Assembly: GCA_015143295.1 (NCBI GenBank)
Contig: CM026551.1
Coordinates: 45,930,034 to 45,994,033 of the forward strand
Reading direction: 5' to 3'
DNA: 64,000 bases
Source: Tetracentron sinense
Taxonomy: Eukaryota > Streptophyta > Magnoliopsida > Trochodendrales > Trochodendraceae
Positions 1 through 10,835 of the stretch are shown in pieces. The position numbers and the translations under genes were made by a program. Under the pieces are notes generated by a model. That model ran no database searches. It was not told the DNA's origin and worked only from the letters and a program-made list of their open reading frames with translations. The stretch's first letter is position 1, and each line of letters begins with the position of its first letter.

Positions 1-1691
1 ATCTCACCAACTCAGCCTAATAGCCCTTTTCAAAACCCTACTTTTCTCTCTCTGTAATGCAATTTCGGTTCCTGGATCTTTAATTGTAGGCTTTAATGTA
101 TGATTTCCGGATTTGTGCAAATTGGGGTTTTGGCCTAAATATGCATATGTTATCGAAAATGATGCATGGTGATGTTGACTAATATTGTGAACCATGATCA
201 TGTTTGTTTTAATTTACAACCATTGAGAATTGTATCCGTAATAAATTGATAATTGTTGCACGATGTTGAAATTACATGCCTTGATACATATTCGGGTAAA
301 TGAGCTTTGAATTATAGTTTTGTTGGCTTGGGAATTCTATCATGACGATATAAATCATTATAATAGATTTTCGATGGTTCTTGACTAATAATCTAAGGTG
401 CAATTTAATCGAGGGTGTATCATTGTTCACTAACTTTCACCCAAGACATTGATGTAAATATTAGCACGAAGAGATCATGATCACAAGTAAGAACACAAGT
501 GAGATATAAGTAAGTAGGTCAGAATAGTAAGAGAGTACACAAGACCAAGGTTTGAAATTTCGTGAAATTTCAGTTTCGGACAACCCCAATGACATCGAAA
601 CTGGATTTATTTCGAAAATAAGATTTCGGCCAAAATTTCAGGTGAAATTTCAAATTTCGAATATTTCGGAATTTTGGCCGAAATCTGATTTTTTTAAAAA
701 ATTTATTTTAATTAAAATTCTAAAATATTCAGAAATATTTCAAAATTTTCACTGAAATTTCGTGAAATTTTGAAAATTTATATATTAAATTTAAAAATAA
801 AATAATTATATTTATATAAATATATAAAATTTTAATAAAATATTATTTTCTAACATATATATATAATTAATAAAATATTAATATTTCGGATTTCGAAATT
901 TCGCTGCAATCTCGCAATTTTTCGGGATTTCAGTTCGGGATGGCTGGCCGAAATCATCGAAAATTTTGAAATTAAAAACCTTGCACAAGACTGCATGATC
1001 AAGTTTTGCATGGCTCGAGTACCATTACCCCGATTCAAGGCATGAGTTCCTGTTGTGAATCACAAGTAAGTCGAGCGCATTGGGTAATGTGCTAAGCCGC
1101 GCGCACCGGATAAGGTGCTAAGAATGGGTACTTGGGTAAGTATAATATTGTTAATCTCTTCAGATATATGATGAAACATTATTTTAAGTTATTGCACCCA
1201 TACATGAAAAGTTGATATCATTCACGGGAAGGATAAAAAAAAAGTAAGCACAAGAAAGAAAATAAAAGATTGTTTCCGCACTTTGATTTATGTATGCATG
1301 TCATTCTGTTGAAATCATGATATGTATGTTATATTGATGCTATGATATTTGTTAGTTATCAGATTATATTCGCTAAGCTTTTCAATGCCCAACCGAATTG
1401 TCATTGTCGGCAGGTCCAGGTTTTGATATTTGTGTTGCCGAGTCATGGATCGAAGATGAATACATTGAAGAAGAGCCAGTAGGTGATCATCCTGAAGAGG
1501 AGCGGGATCTTGACTGACGACCCCATTATTGATATTGTTGCTAGACTTTTATTTCAATGGTTATGGGATTTGTACTCAGATTTATGTTGGATGATGTTTA
1601 GGTTTAAATTTGACTAGTTATTGTATTTCAGTTTATGAATGAATTCTAGATTTGATTGGTATATTAATCGAAGAAAATTTTCAGGTTCACA
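1..1691 (+). mobile_element. 3' part of a Gypsy-type LTR (interrupted)
   Basis: The stretch around 1380-1520 resembles 58150-58270 inside the better-defined LTR at 56243-58549 (shared order: short G-rich segment, 'ATGGATCGAAGATGAATAC'-like text, 'GGGATCTTGAC'). The probable LTR end is GGTTCACA at 1691. A complete TIR element sits inside it at 546-983. No coding sequence is visible. The start lies left of the window. Family and end point are inferred by comparison within this window only. Confidence 0.4.
546..983. mobile_element. 438-bp TIR element (CAAGGTTT family), 8-bp TSD CACAAGAC
   Basis: It begins CAAGGTTTGAAATTTCG and ends AAAAACCTTG, giving an 8-bp perfect terminal inverted repeat. 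CACAAGAC is repeated exactly on both sides (538-545 and 984-991). The interior is almost entirely variations of GAAATTTCG and runs of A/T, with no ORF of interest. An 8-bp duplication points to hAT-type mobilisation of a non-autonomous element. Related members lie at 27296-27876 and 34925-36288. Confidence 0.8.
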
Positions 1692-2394
1692 TTTTAGTAT
1701 ACCTTATATGCTTCTAACAAGATGGTATGATAAGTTAGTCACGTGCTAAAGTTCCATAATCTCCTAGGTGAAATTTTTTGGCACTACATGAATTGACTCA
1801 AATTCATATCTGGATATAAAATTAAACTAACCCAAATGTATTATTAATAGCCTAGTCTGAATCGGGTTAGACCTGATCATGTGACCTTAAACAAACTGTA
1901 GCAAATTCATCAGCACCAGAAATCAAAAATCAGTGGAGCGGAGCACTACATGTCACAGGTGGAACTTTGAAGAATTGTGCGTACTGCTTGTGTTTAGGTG
2001 CATGTCGCATGTGCCAGATAGATTTCTTGAAATTTGAATTCTCAACGCGGGTGAGGACATTTTGGAAATACGATTGGGAGCGTGTTTGACACCCCAATCA
2101 AAATTTTGTTGAGAATCTGATTATAAGATTCATTTTTAAAATTTTAGATCTGAATAAGATTTTAATTGATTTAAAGTAGTTTGATATGATTTATAGAATT
2201 ATTCAATGCCTTTTTTGGCTTTATTTCTTGGCTGTACATGGTTTTGGGGGTACATATATAGAGTGTTTTCAATTGAAACCAAATAATTTTAAAATGTTAT
2301 TTGACCTAAAATAACTCTTATTTGTTCGCGTGAACTATAGTTTGGCTTCAAATGTGATGCACATAATGTAACATTGAGATACATTATGTATGTG

Positions 2395-2417
2395 TACACA
2401 CACACACACACATATAT
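2395..2417. repeat. (AC)n(AT)n microsatellite
   Basis: An AC run followed directly by a short AT run. Confidence 0.85.
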
Positions 2418-3393
2418 GCTTTAATTATCTAGTTTTGATATATCATGTGACAGATGAATTTAGAGGGTAATAAATGCATGTGTAGTATTAGTAGTGTCCA
2501 TTAGGCATATTTACTAATATGTATGATACATATAATGAATATGCATGCATGTTTTCTTTTAATCCATTAAGATATAAATATTTGACAATTCCCTATTCTA
2601 AAACAACTATGTTAAAATGACAGTGTTAGTCACCAAAGTGGCCTCCGTCGAAAAATTTTGGATGGTGTCCGATGACTATTTTTATTGTTAAAATAAATAT
2701 GTTTCTTTCAATTGTATAGTTATCAAGTCCAAATGCGGATCACTAGTTAGTAGAATTTGAAATGGTAAGTTGGTTGTTAGGGTATCGAGGATTAGAGGTT
2801 CTTATTGTCTAAATGAGTTAGGATCCTTGAAGTTCTAGTATCTATAACTCGTTAGTCTTATGTTTTATTTAGCACGTTGTTTGAGAGATTGATGATTGTT
2901 ACATTATTGGACCGAAAGAAGAATTATGATAACATTGTTCCACTTGTTGTTATTGGATTGAGATACTTTAGGTCCTTTGGTGATACAATTGATTTTTCAA
3001 CCATTTGTTTAGATTATTTATCGGTGCGACATGACAATGATATTTAGTGCATTTGTTGTATGCAATTTTTTCATTAAAAACAACGCCTAGCATGAGGGGC
3101 CATGGTTAACCCAAAGGAGTGCCATGTGTCTAAGTGGTTAAGGCGGGATAAGATAATCGACAAAGATGTATGAGTAATACCTTGTCCGACTAATCTTGTT
3201 AGACAAATTTGTCTTGCATATGAAAAGACTTTTGTGTAGACAATCTCATCTTGACCCAAAAGAGAGATTGTAGCAACATACTTACTTATTCCACTAGAGT
3301 GTTTGGACCCCAGTTTTAGAGTTATTTGTTTCGATTACTCTTTTAAATTTGTTACGGCACCTGATTACGTTGTTTAACTTGATATCTTAATAT

Positions 3394-3432
<39 letters not shown>
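3394..3432. repeat. (AC)13(AT)n microsatellite
   Basis: About 13 AC units pass directly into about 6 AT units. The same compound architecture recurs at 33010-33059. Confidence 0.9.
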
Positions 3433-3479
3433 GTGAATTATTGTCAATTAAATAATTATGTTATTTTTGTTATGTTGAC

Positions 3480-4215
3480 AATATTGGATGCTGCTGCTAT
3501 TTACCATCAATTAACTAGAGTGGAAGCTGCTTTAAGATGGTCAAAATAATTTGAAATTTAGATATAATTCCTGATACAGTTAATAATATCAAAAGTCGAA
3601 AAGGCCAAAAAATTGAGCTTGAAAATCATAAGAAGCATGATTTTAGAGTATATTATAGGTTAAACTCTTAATTCTAAAATGATAAAAGGAGTTGGTGGAA
3701 AGCATCAAAGATTCAATTTTTCAGACCATTAAAGGCAATGATCAGGGTGCTGTTGGCACAATTGGGCTCCATAAGATTTGACGGATTGGGTAATGTGTGC
3801 GAACATATTTTGAAAATGGCCAATATAGACTTATAGTTTACCAAGTTCTAAATCTGAAGATGAATCTATCAAATGACTATTTAGTTCACGTGGAAGTATA
3901 CTCTCTACCTTAAAAGTATGGCACATTAAAGGTAAATTACAAGTCTCTAAAACATAAAATAGAGTGTAAAGGAATTCATTGTACATTGTGTTCAAGAAAA
4001 AGAAAAATTAAAGCAAAGTAAATTTGAATATGTGCATGTTCTAATGCATGAACTAAGGAAGAAAAGAAATGGTTAGGTAAAGAAGGTTTACTTCATAACC
4101 TACAAAAAAAGGATAGTGCAATACAATTTGGGGAGATCGAGTGTTACTATTGTCACAAAAAAATCATATTAAGACGAATAAATAGTCGTTGAAGAAACAA
4201 GAGGTCTCTAAGTAA
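3480..4215 (+). pseudogene. decayed Copia gag remnant
   Basis: Conceptual translation in shifting frames gives gag-like text ending near 4130-4200 in a zinc-knuckle-like stretch (ECYYCHKK followed by HIKTN), the usual end of a Ty1/Copia gag. A lysine-rich tail follows. Many stops and frameshifts are present, so no product is expected. The assignment rests on the knuckle and the general look of the preceding helical segment. No matching pol was found downstream. Confidence 0.45.
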
Positions 4216-5969
4216 GTGTAAAAATGATGGTTTTGATGTTCTAAGATCAAACATATTAGTTTACTTTGTTTAATTATTAGTTTATTATTGAATTTTATGT
4301 GACATAATTTTCATTATGGTTTGGTTATGACTCATATCCTTATTATTTTAAATTTTAGAATTAAAGAATAGACAAACTTATTTAGAATGATGAGATATGT
4401 GGGAGTTTATTGTTTATAATGCTTGGTAAACAAATGGATGTTGCGGATCTCATGTGTTTTTTTTTTTGGAAGTTGTTACTCAATTTTGTTGCTTAATGTG
4501 ATTGTAAATCCATTTGTTCATTAATATAGATGTTATGATCATAAGTGATTATATTTTTTGATGCATCATATTTTTATGCCATGACTAAGATAGAAATTAT
4601 GTGATGTGCACATTATTATTTGATTAAACAATAAAAGGGTTACTGGTTTGAGAAGTACCCTTAATTTAGAAAAACAACCTTCAAATAAGCTCACTTCTAG
4701 TCGAGGTGATCTCTCGTATTGAAACCATATGAGATTTCTAATTTAAAGTTTAAGTTTATGTGAATTGAAGGTAATAGGGATTCTAGTTTGAAGCACATGG
4801 ATCTCTGGTTTGAGACAGTGGTAGACTTCGAGTTTAAATTGTAAGAGTCTCTAATTTTGTGACATGAGTGTGTTTCTTAAATATATCTAGGTGAGCGAAA
4901 GGATATGAAAGCGGATATAGGCAAATCTAGTTAGTTGATTCTTTGAAAATGTTTGGACTAAACATGATAGCGAATCATGGTCAATAAACACCCTTATTTT
5001 AGATGGTGTACCGGGTTTGTATCCACGGTTTATCTTAATCACTTTTTAGTCATTGGATTGACATTTGATTTTGTATGAAGTAGTGAGAATCAATAATGGA
5101 TAAACATGCTTGATCACCAATGGATAGATCTAGATATTCAGTATAGATTGTTCTTATTAAGATGATTGGAAAAGAGAAAGATGCTCGTGTTATGACTAGA
5201 GGCGATGTTATAACGATAAATGACATGATTATTCCCTGATTCACATTAGTAGTTTCTTAAGGTTATGTCTATGCTCATAAGGGTTTTTGCTCATTGTTGG
5301 TTAGAAAGATAGTTTTTCAAGGAGTGACAACTCGCCGTGTCTTTTAAAATATTTTGATATGTGAGTTTTTTGAAGTGATTTTTTTTACAATGAGATTGTA
5401 ATAATTGCAGACTAAGTGAGGGAATGTAAAACCTTTTTAGTTTATGGTCCTGCAATAATAACAAGATCTTTTATTTTATATAAAATAACCCTAAATTAAA
5501 ATTTTCATGTTAAATAGAGCGCATTAATTTGAAGCCATATAATAGGGGTGATCATGATAATTTTTTAGGTTTGGTACACCCTAAATACGTGGTATATATC
5601 TTAAGAAAATCAATTTTTGATAATGTAGCTTAATATCTTTGATATGTTGGATTTTTGGTTACTTTATATATATTAAGGAGTGTAGAAGATAATAACTGTA
5701 ATAACCATTAATTTGAAGATAACCATTGTAGAGAGGTTCCTAGAAACCCCTTGACCGAATCGATTGTAACAAATGCACGATTTAATCGTTTTACTGTTGG
5801 ATAAAAAGTAAATTACTTTCTATTTGTGGGTGCTCGTTTTCTCTATAAAAGAGAGACCATGGTAGTGAGAAAGATCATCAAAACCTGAGACGATCTCACT
5901 TACCCATTAGCTATCAGATTCGGCTTAAGGAGTTCATCGCTTTTCACCGGTTTTCATTCACGGATACTT
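4216..5969 (+). other. retroelement debris with an LTR-like promoter region
   Basis: No coding sequence is supported. A good TATA box (TATAAAAG, 5844-5851) is followed by a pyrimidine-rich leader-like stretch to about 5950, as in an LTR U3-R junction. Its LTR ends were not identified, so this is a low-confidence assignment. Confidence 0.3.
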
Positions 5970-6191
5970 GAAAATTTTAAAAATAAAATAATAGTATTTA
6001 CATAAATATATTGAATTTTAATAAAATCTTTTTTTGATTAAAATTTTCTAAAATATCAACTGAAATTTCATGAAATATATAATTTTAATAAAATTTTATT
6101 TAAAATTTTTGTTGAGAAATTGGAAAATTTTGAAATTTCTATTTCATTTGGAGGACCAAAATTATCGATATAAACGCGATTTCAAACCTTG
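5970..6191. mobile_element. truncated CAAGGTTT-family element
   Basis: The same GAAATTTC/AAAATTTT-rich interior as 546-983, ending TTTCAAACCTTG, which matches that family's right end. No partner terminus or target duplication was found on the left, so it appears truncated. Confidence 0.5.
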
Positions 6192-6265
6192 AGCTACTGG
6201 CTACATGTATGAATATTTCATTATTGTTGGTTTAATTATCATGTAATTATTTATACTTATTTAGA

Positions 6266-6546
6266 CTAGCGGGTGGCACGTGCAATGCACGTGAGAGCGA
6301 GGGGAAGAAGTTAACCACAATTAATAGGAGTTAAAAAGGGACACGTGTTAACCCATAGGTGTGATTGAACTCTCCCCGAGTTCAATCGCGATTGGCTGTG
6401 ATTCTATTCTTTAAATAGATAGATGAGCAAGGGTAGTTTAGGAATTAAAATAAAACATTAAATCAAAGTTTTATTTTATATGGGGGTAGATTGGGAATTT
6501 CGGAAAAATTAGGCTATGCTGGGCTCTCGCACTATAATAGTAAAGA
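6266..6546 (-). mobile_element. miniature Helitron H1 (281 bp)
   Basis: Read on the minus strand it starts TCTTTACTATTATAGTGCG after an A and ends with hairpin CACGTGC-ATT-GCACGTG, a short spacer, then CTAG followed by T. A 5' TC, a hairpin about ten bases before 3' CTRR, and insertion between A and T without duplication are the hallmarks of Helitrons. There is no Rep/helicase coding, so it is non-autonomous. Confidence 0.7.
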
Positions 6547-6773
6547 TGAATAAATTCCAATATCAAACTAATTTTAAATTTGTGATGGAAATCACATTCA
6601 ATATTGGAAAAAAAAAATACAACGATTAGTATAGAAAACTGCTGAATGAAATAGGTCCAAATTCTCAAATCAGCTTGGTGTATAGCGAGCAAACATTGGT
6701 GTGGGCATAGCTCACCTTTGCAATTAATCATGTGCTTTCAATATTTCAAAGCAATTACTAATATATATATATA

Positions 6774-7087
6774 TCTTCTCTATTATTATAATGCGCCTTG
6801 TGTTAAATGAATTTTTCGAAATTCTTAAACTACCGTTATATAAAAACACAAACACTTATTTAATGTTTTACTTTAATTTCCAAATTATCCATTGCCTTTG
6901 ATTTAATGTTTTACTTTAGTTCCCAAACTATCCCTTGCTTATCTATCTATTTAGAATCACAACCAATCGCGATTGAACTCGGGGAGAGTTTAATCGCACC
7001 CACGGGTTAACACATGTCCCTTTTAACTCCTATTAATTGTGGTTAACTCCTTCCTCTCGTGCTCACGTGCATCGCACGTGTCACTAG
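6774..7087 (+). mobile_element. miniature Helitron H2 (314 bp)
   Basis: It starts TCTTCTCTATTATTATAATG after an A and ends with hairpin CACGTGC-ATC-GCACGTG, then TCA, CTAG and T. Most of its length matches H1 (6266-6546) in the opposite orientation, including the AATCGCGATTGAACTCGGGG block and the GGTTAACAC block. The two form a loose inverted pair just upstream of the TCP promoter. Confidence 0.7.
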
Positions 7088-7184
7088 TGAGTTCAATAGC
7101 ACCTACGGGTTAACACGTGTCTCTTTTAACTCCTATTAACTGTGGTTAACTCTTTTCCCTCGCTCTGACGTGCCACCTGCTTAG
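7088..7184 (+). repeat. extra tandem copy of the Helitron 3' terminus
   Basis: It repeats the last ~100 bp of H2 (TTCAATAGCACC..., GGTTAACACG..., CTCGCTCT) and ends in a decayed hairpin and CTTAG. It looks like a duplicated 3' end directly behind the functional-looking one. Confidence 0.6.
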
Positions 7185-7300
7185 TATATATGATAAATAA
7201 ATAAAAATAGGAGAGGTTTGGGTTTCTCTAAATAGTAGGGCCGATAAGTCAATTTCCGTTATTTAGTAAAGAAATAGGGGTAAAGCGGTAATAGTGACAA

Positions 7301-7308
7301 TATATAAA
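7301..7308 (+). promoter_or_regulatory. TATA box of the TCP gene
   Basis: TATATAAA lies about 1.5 kb before the TCP start codon. It is followed about 25-30 bp downstream by non-repetitive leader sequence. No closer TATA box of similar quality was seen. Placement is inferred from motif quality and from where repeat DNA ends. Confidence 0.45.
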
Positions 7309-7329
7309 GAGAACGGCGATGTGTCTGTC

Positions 7330-8816
7330 CTTTCCCGGTAAGCCAGTCGAATGGGAACGCTTAGGGCAGGGAACAGCGAGCTCTTGCCCATATTTTTTGA
7401 TTTGATTTTCCAGACAAGAACCCTAAAACACTCCTTACCATCTCTCTTAGAATACAAGTAAATATCCAAGAACCTGTAAGTTCATTCTCTTTGTAATTCA
7501 TCTGCGAAATTATTCATTTTCAGGAAAAATCAAGGTCCGTTAATGGCGGTTTGATGTCTGGACTCTGGAGTAGTTGTAAAACTTGTGGGAACGGAGAGTG
7601 TAAACTGAGAGAGAGAGAACTTTCCGTACAGTTTAAAAGGAGGAGAGTCGTGCATAAAAAGTGCTCCGGAAGTTCGGAACTAGAAAACAGCAGAAAACAA
7701 GAGCACACAAAATCCTTGTTTACGAGCGAAATTCGGAAACCGAACTTCCAAGGTCTTCTCTCTAGTTGTTCCTAAGGCTTTATGATGCCTTCAAGCAAAT
7801 CCTAGGTGAAAACCTGCAGATCGTTTTCGTGTAGGAAGTCACATTAATCGATTTCCTCGTGGTTTTAGATCTTTCGGTTCTTCAAAGCAACGAAATCGAC
7901 TGTTTTTTTTTCAGTTTTTTTGTTGAGTTGAGAACAATCAAGCTTTCTTCAGTAAACCGTTTAATCTGTTGTTTTGCGACGCAGGAATTGATCTACGAAT
8001 TTGAAGCTCTTGATAAGAGCCAAACCGTTAATCCGACAGCTATTTCGTCGTGGAATTAGATATTCTGAACTGAAGATCCCGATGGAAGGAGAAAAGAAAG
8101 GAAATTTACGTCTCAGCTGCTCATCTCCGCCATTTTTACGGTCATGGGGAAACTTAAATCTGTAGCAGTAGATCAGATCGGAGCCAGAATTGCGGAAAAG
8201 TAAGGTGTTCTTGCTTACATGCAGCTGTTTATTATCCCCAACTTTATTAGTGTATGCAATTTTTCACGGTCAGAAAAAGCTTTTAAATACACAGCAAAAT
8301 GGCTCGGATCGGAGTTAAAAAAAAAGGACTGGTAGAAAGAAATTGATAAGTAATTACTGCGCCTAGCTGTTTGTTTCCGCCATTCGCTTTTACAGCGAAG
8401 AACTTAAAATCTGAAGCAGAAAAGCTCAGATCGGCAGTTAAAATCTCAAGAATTTAAGGTGAGATTGGTTCTATTTCCGTTTTTAAGTTTCAATTATTTA
8501 AATTTTGAGCTAGGATAAAAATCCTAGCATCTGATGCTCTTTGCAGGCGACTGAGCGATTTCAGCTTTTATTTTGAAAGTACTGCAGAAAGCTAGCTACG
8601 CGGAGCTGGTGGAGCACGAGATATGGAAGCGTAAAAAGGGCTTTTTTACCACAAACCAGGAACTGAGAACTCGTCATCAATGCAAAGGGCAGCGCCCACC
8701 TGCACTCAGAAACCCTAATTCAGCTTCTTTAGCCTCAGGCTCTCAGCAAGAAGAGGTTCTGAGAAAAGGGAGACAAAACTCAAAAAAGATTTTCGCCAGA
8801 AAGGTATGAAAGCGGT
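7330..8816 (+). other. TCP 5' leader with probable intron(s)
   Basis: This pyrimidine- and GA-rich stretch has no long ATG ORF. A candidate acceptor TTTGCAG ends at 8546. Two candidate donors pair with it: AA/GTAAGG at 8200 and AAG/GTGAGA at 8459, giving introns of 347 or 88 nt. The sequence before each donor is an imperfect duplicate (CCGCCATT...TTAAA.TCTGAAGCAG...AGATCGG). The mature leader would be roughly 1.1-1.4 kb, unusually long. Confidence 0.45.
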
Positions 8817-8895
8817 ATGGAGGTGGATGAGATTCAGACGCCGGCGTGTAGGTTTTCGAGGATCGGTAACGGTAGAAACGATTTCAGCAAGATAG
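8806..8895 (+). CDS. overlapping upstream ORF (29 codons) on the TCP mRNA
   Basis: An ATG at 8806 lies 11 nt before the TCP ATG in another frame. It runs 29 codons, very rich in arginine, to a TAG at 8893-8895 inside the TCP coding region. Because it overlaps the main start, a ribosome that begins here cannot reinitiate at the TCP ATG, so it could lower TCP translation. Its context (GGTATGA) has G at -3 but A at +4. Whether it is used is unknown. Confidence 0.4.
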   Translation: MKAVWRWMRFRRRRVGFRGSVTVETISAR

Positions 8896-10160
8896 GGCAC
8901 ACAGCAAGAGAGCAATACCAAGATGAAGACGAAGAAGAAATCAATGGTGGAGGTAGAAGTGAAAGCGGTCGCCTTCGTGCTATGCACTCGTCGAGAATTT
9001 GTAGGGTTTCTCGAGCTTCTGGCGGAAAAGATCGCCATAGCAAGGTTTTAACGGCGAGAGGTCCTAGGGACCGTCGTGTTCGTCTCTCGGTCTCCACGGC
9101 CATACAGTTCTACGACCTTCAGGATCGTCTGGGCTGCGATCAGCCCAGCAAAGCGGTGGAATGGCTGATTAAAACTGCCGCCGATGCAATTGCCGAACTT
9201 CCTTCTCTCAACTGTGCGTTTCCCGACACGCCAAAACAACCCAGCTATGAAAAGAGGCCCTCCGAACCTAGATTGGACCCTCCTGAGACCGAACTAGAAA
9301 CCGAGCCTAACTATCAGCAGCAGCAGCATATATCCTTAACGAAATCCGCTTGCAGCAGCACATCTGAGACGAGCAAAGGCTCGGGTTTATCTCTTTCCCG
9401 GTCCGAAAAACGGGTGAAAGCCCGGGAGCGTGCCAGGGAACGAGCAGCAAAGGAGAAGGAGAAAGAGAGAGAGAGAGAAACAGAGACCCATCAACAGAAT
9501 GTAAATTCTAATTCCCAAAACTCATCTTTCACCGACCTTCTCACCGGCGGAGGTAGTGCTCATAACAATCGCAACAGCCCCCCCACATCAGCCCAACAAA
9601 GCCCTGGTGGGGGTTTTAGTTTTCTTCACAAGCTAGCTCGACAGTTTCCAGCTTCCAATTCCACTCCAATGGATTACTTTGGGACGGGGCTTTTTGGCCA
9701 ATCGGCGGCATCCAGAACCACCCAATTTTCTGGACAACCCCACTTTGGTAATCCTCCTCCGCAGCATTCGATGACGATGGCACCACCTTTCAATATCACA
9801 GGAGATCATCATCATCATCCAGAGCTGCAGCAGATCTCTTTCCTACCCGATCATCTCATCCCGGACCCGGTAGCAGCTGCAGAAGGGAGCGATTACAATC
9901 TCAATTCCACCATCTCTTCCGGCCTTTCTGGTTATAATAGGGGGACCCTTCAGTCCAATTCACCATTTCCGTTACCTCACCTTCAGAGGTTTTCTTCTCC
10001 CGTAGACGGATCAAACATACCCTTCTTCATCGGGACTCCAGCTTCAGCCGTTGCACCTGTAGAGAATCATCACTTCCCAGCTGGGTTTGATGGCCGCCTG
10101 CAACTCTGCTATGGCGACGGGTGTAGGCATTCAGATTTGAAGGGAAAAGGGAAGAACTGA
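8817..10160 (+). CDS. TCP transcription factor, CIN clade, TCP2/TCP24-like (447 aa)
   Basis: Nuclear DNA-binding regulator of leaf growth and differentiation. CIN-type TCPs bind GGNCCC-like sites as dimers and promote the exit from cell proliferation. The TCP domain spans about residues 70-128: the basic region ([20 protein letters not shown]), helix I ([12 protein letters not shown]) and helix II ([16 protein letters not shown]). An arginine-rich R domain lies at about 194-224 ([20 protein letters not shown]), which separates TCP2/TCP24-like members from TCP3/4/10. A miR319 target lies at codons ~374-381. The C-terminus ends in a lysine/glycine-rich tail after a region rich in Gln, Ser and Pro. 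The CDS has no intron, as usual in this family. The start is the first in-frame ATG. An out-of-frame ATG 11 nt upstream could compete with it. The reading frame is intact and looks functional. Which of TCP2 or TCP24 it is orthologous to cannot be settled here. Confidence 0.95.
   Translation: MEVDEIQTPACRFSRIGNGRNDFSKIGHTAREQYQDEDEEEINGGGRSESGRLRAMHSSRICRVSRASGGKDRHSKVLTARGPRDRRVRLSVSTAIQFYDLQDRLGCDQPSKAVEWLIKTAADAIAELPSLNCAFPDTPKQPSYEKRPSEPRLDPPETELETEPNYQQQQHISLTKSACSSTSETSKGSGLSLSRSEKRVKARERARERAAKEKEKERERETETHQQNVNSNSQNSSFTDLLTGGGSAHNNRNSPPTSAQQSPGGGFSFLHKLARQFPASNSTPMDYFGTGLFGQSAASRTTQFSGQPHFGNPPPQHSMTMAPPFNITGDHHHHPELQQISFLPDHLIPDPVAAAEGSDYNLNSTISSGLSGYNRGTLQSNSPFPLPHLQRFSSPVDGSNIPFFIGTPASAVAPVENHHFPAGFDGRLQLCYGDGCRHSDLKGKGKN
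9938..9958 (+). promoter_or_regulatory. miR319 target site in the TCP mRNA
   Basis: The 21-nt site ends CCCTTCAGTCCAA, perfectly complementary to the 5' half (seed and cleavage zone) of miR319. The 5' part (TAGGGGGA) has the mismatches that are conserved in known CIN-TCP targets. It encodes NRGTLQSN. Cleavage would be expected between the nucleotides paired with miRNA positions 10 and 11, near 9948-9949. This implies post-transcriptional repression. Confidence 0.9.
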
Positions 10161-10640
10161 AATCCTGATTCCTCTTGGCCCGTCTTCTCCGGTAAGAAAC
10201 CAATCGAACTTCTTGTTTACTTTCAAATTAATTATTATATTTCTCTATTCTTGTGCCTGTTTGGTTTTCTATTCTATTTCTGTTTTCTATTTCTTTCACA
10301 TGGATCTTATAATGCTGTGCAAGCGTTTCTTGGAGTCCTTTTTGGATTTACGTGTTTTACTCTTATATGATACTATGACTAAATTGATTTCATCGATAAC
10401 CTGGCCATTGGGCATATTTTATCAGGGTCATATGCAGTATTGTCTTGTCTGATTCCTGCCTTGATTGATGAGAAGATGGGGATCGGCTAGTTGTCTGTTT
10501 TTTTGTTCTTTAACTGATTTTTTCTCTCTCTAGGGTCTGTGTTAGCCAGTCCAGGTGTTAGCAATTTGGGTGGAATAAGCTGTTTAACTTTAGTGCCGTT
10601 CCAATAATTTTGATTTTGGAATCTCTATTCTATCCAATTG
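10161..10640 (+). other. TCP 3'UTR with probable intron 10192-10533
   Basis: Just after the stop codon, CCG/GTAAGAAA at 10192 is a strong donor. A long T/C tract ending CTCTCTCTAG at 10533 is a strong acceptor. This suggests a 342-nt 3'UTR intron. AATAA-like signals follow at about 10574-10600. This is predicted from motifs only. Confidence 0.5.
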
Positions 10641-10835
10641 GTAGTCTGGCGATTCCGACCAGAAGTAATTGCATTTCAGCACCACCAACGTCTCCTCTAC
10701 ACCCGGCAGTGGGTCGGCGCATTGCTGGGCTCTAGACCTTTACTCGTGCTTGGTAGTTTATTGATACATTTAGATAAAAACTGTTCAAATGGATTCTAAT
10801 TACAATATTCAACTGTATTGGATAATAATGTAGAA

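Larger units (their letters stand above)
1692..3479. other. unassigned AT-rich intergenic DNA
   Basis: No coding region, TIR pair or LTR boundary could be supported here. It holds two dinucleotide microsatellites (listed separately) and looks like old repeat debris. Confidence 0.5.

Noticed and set aside
8573..8809. 78-codon open frame in the TCP leader
   Set aside because: It opens with TTG, not ATG, and shows no recognisable domain. It lies in a region expected to be leader and is probably chance.
8715..9239. Minus-strand open frames opposite the TCP gene
   Set aside because: They are shadows of the TCP reading frame, with composition set by the codons on the other strand.
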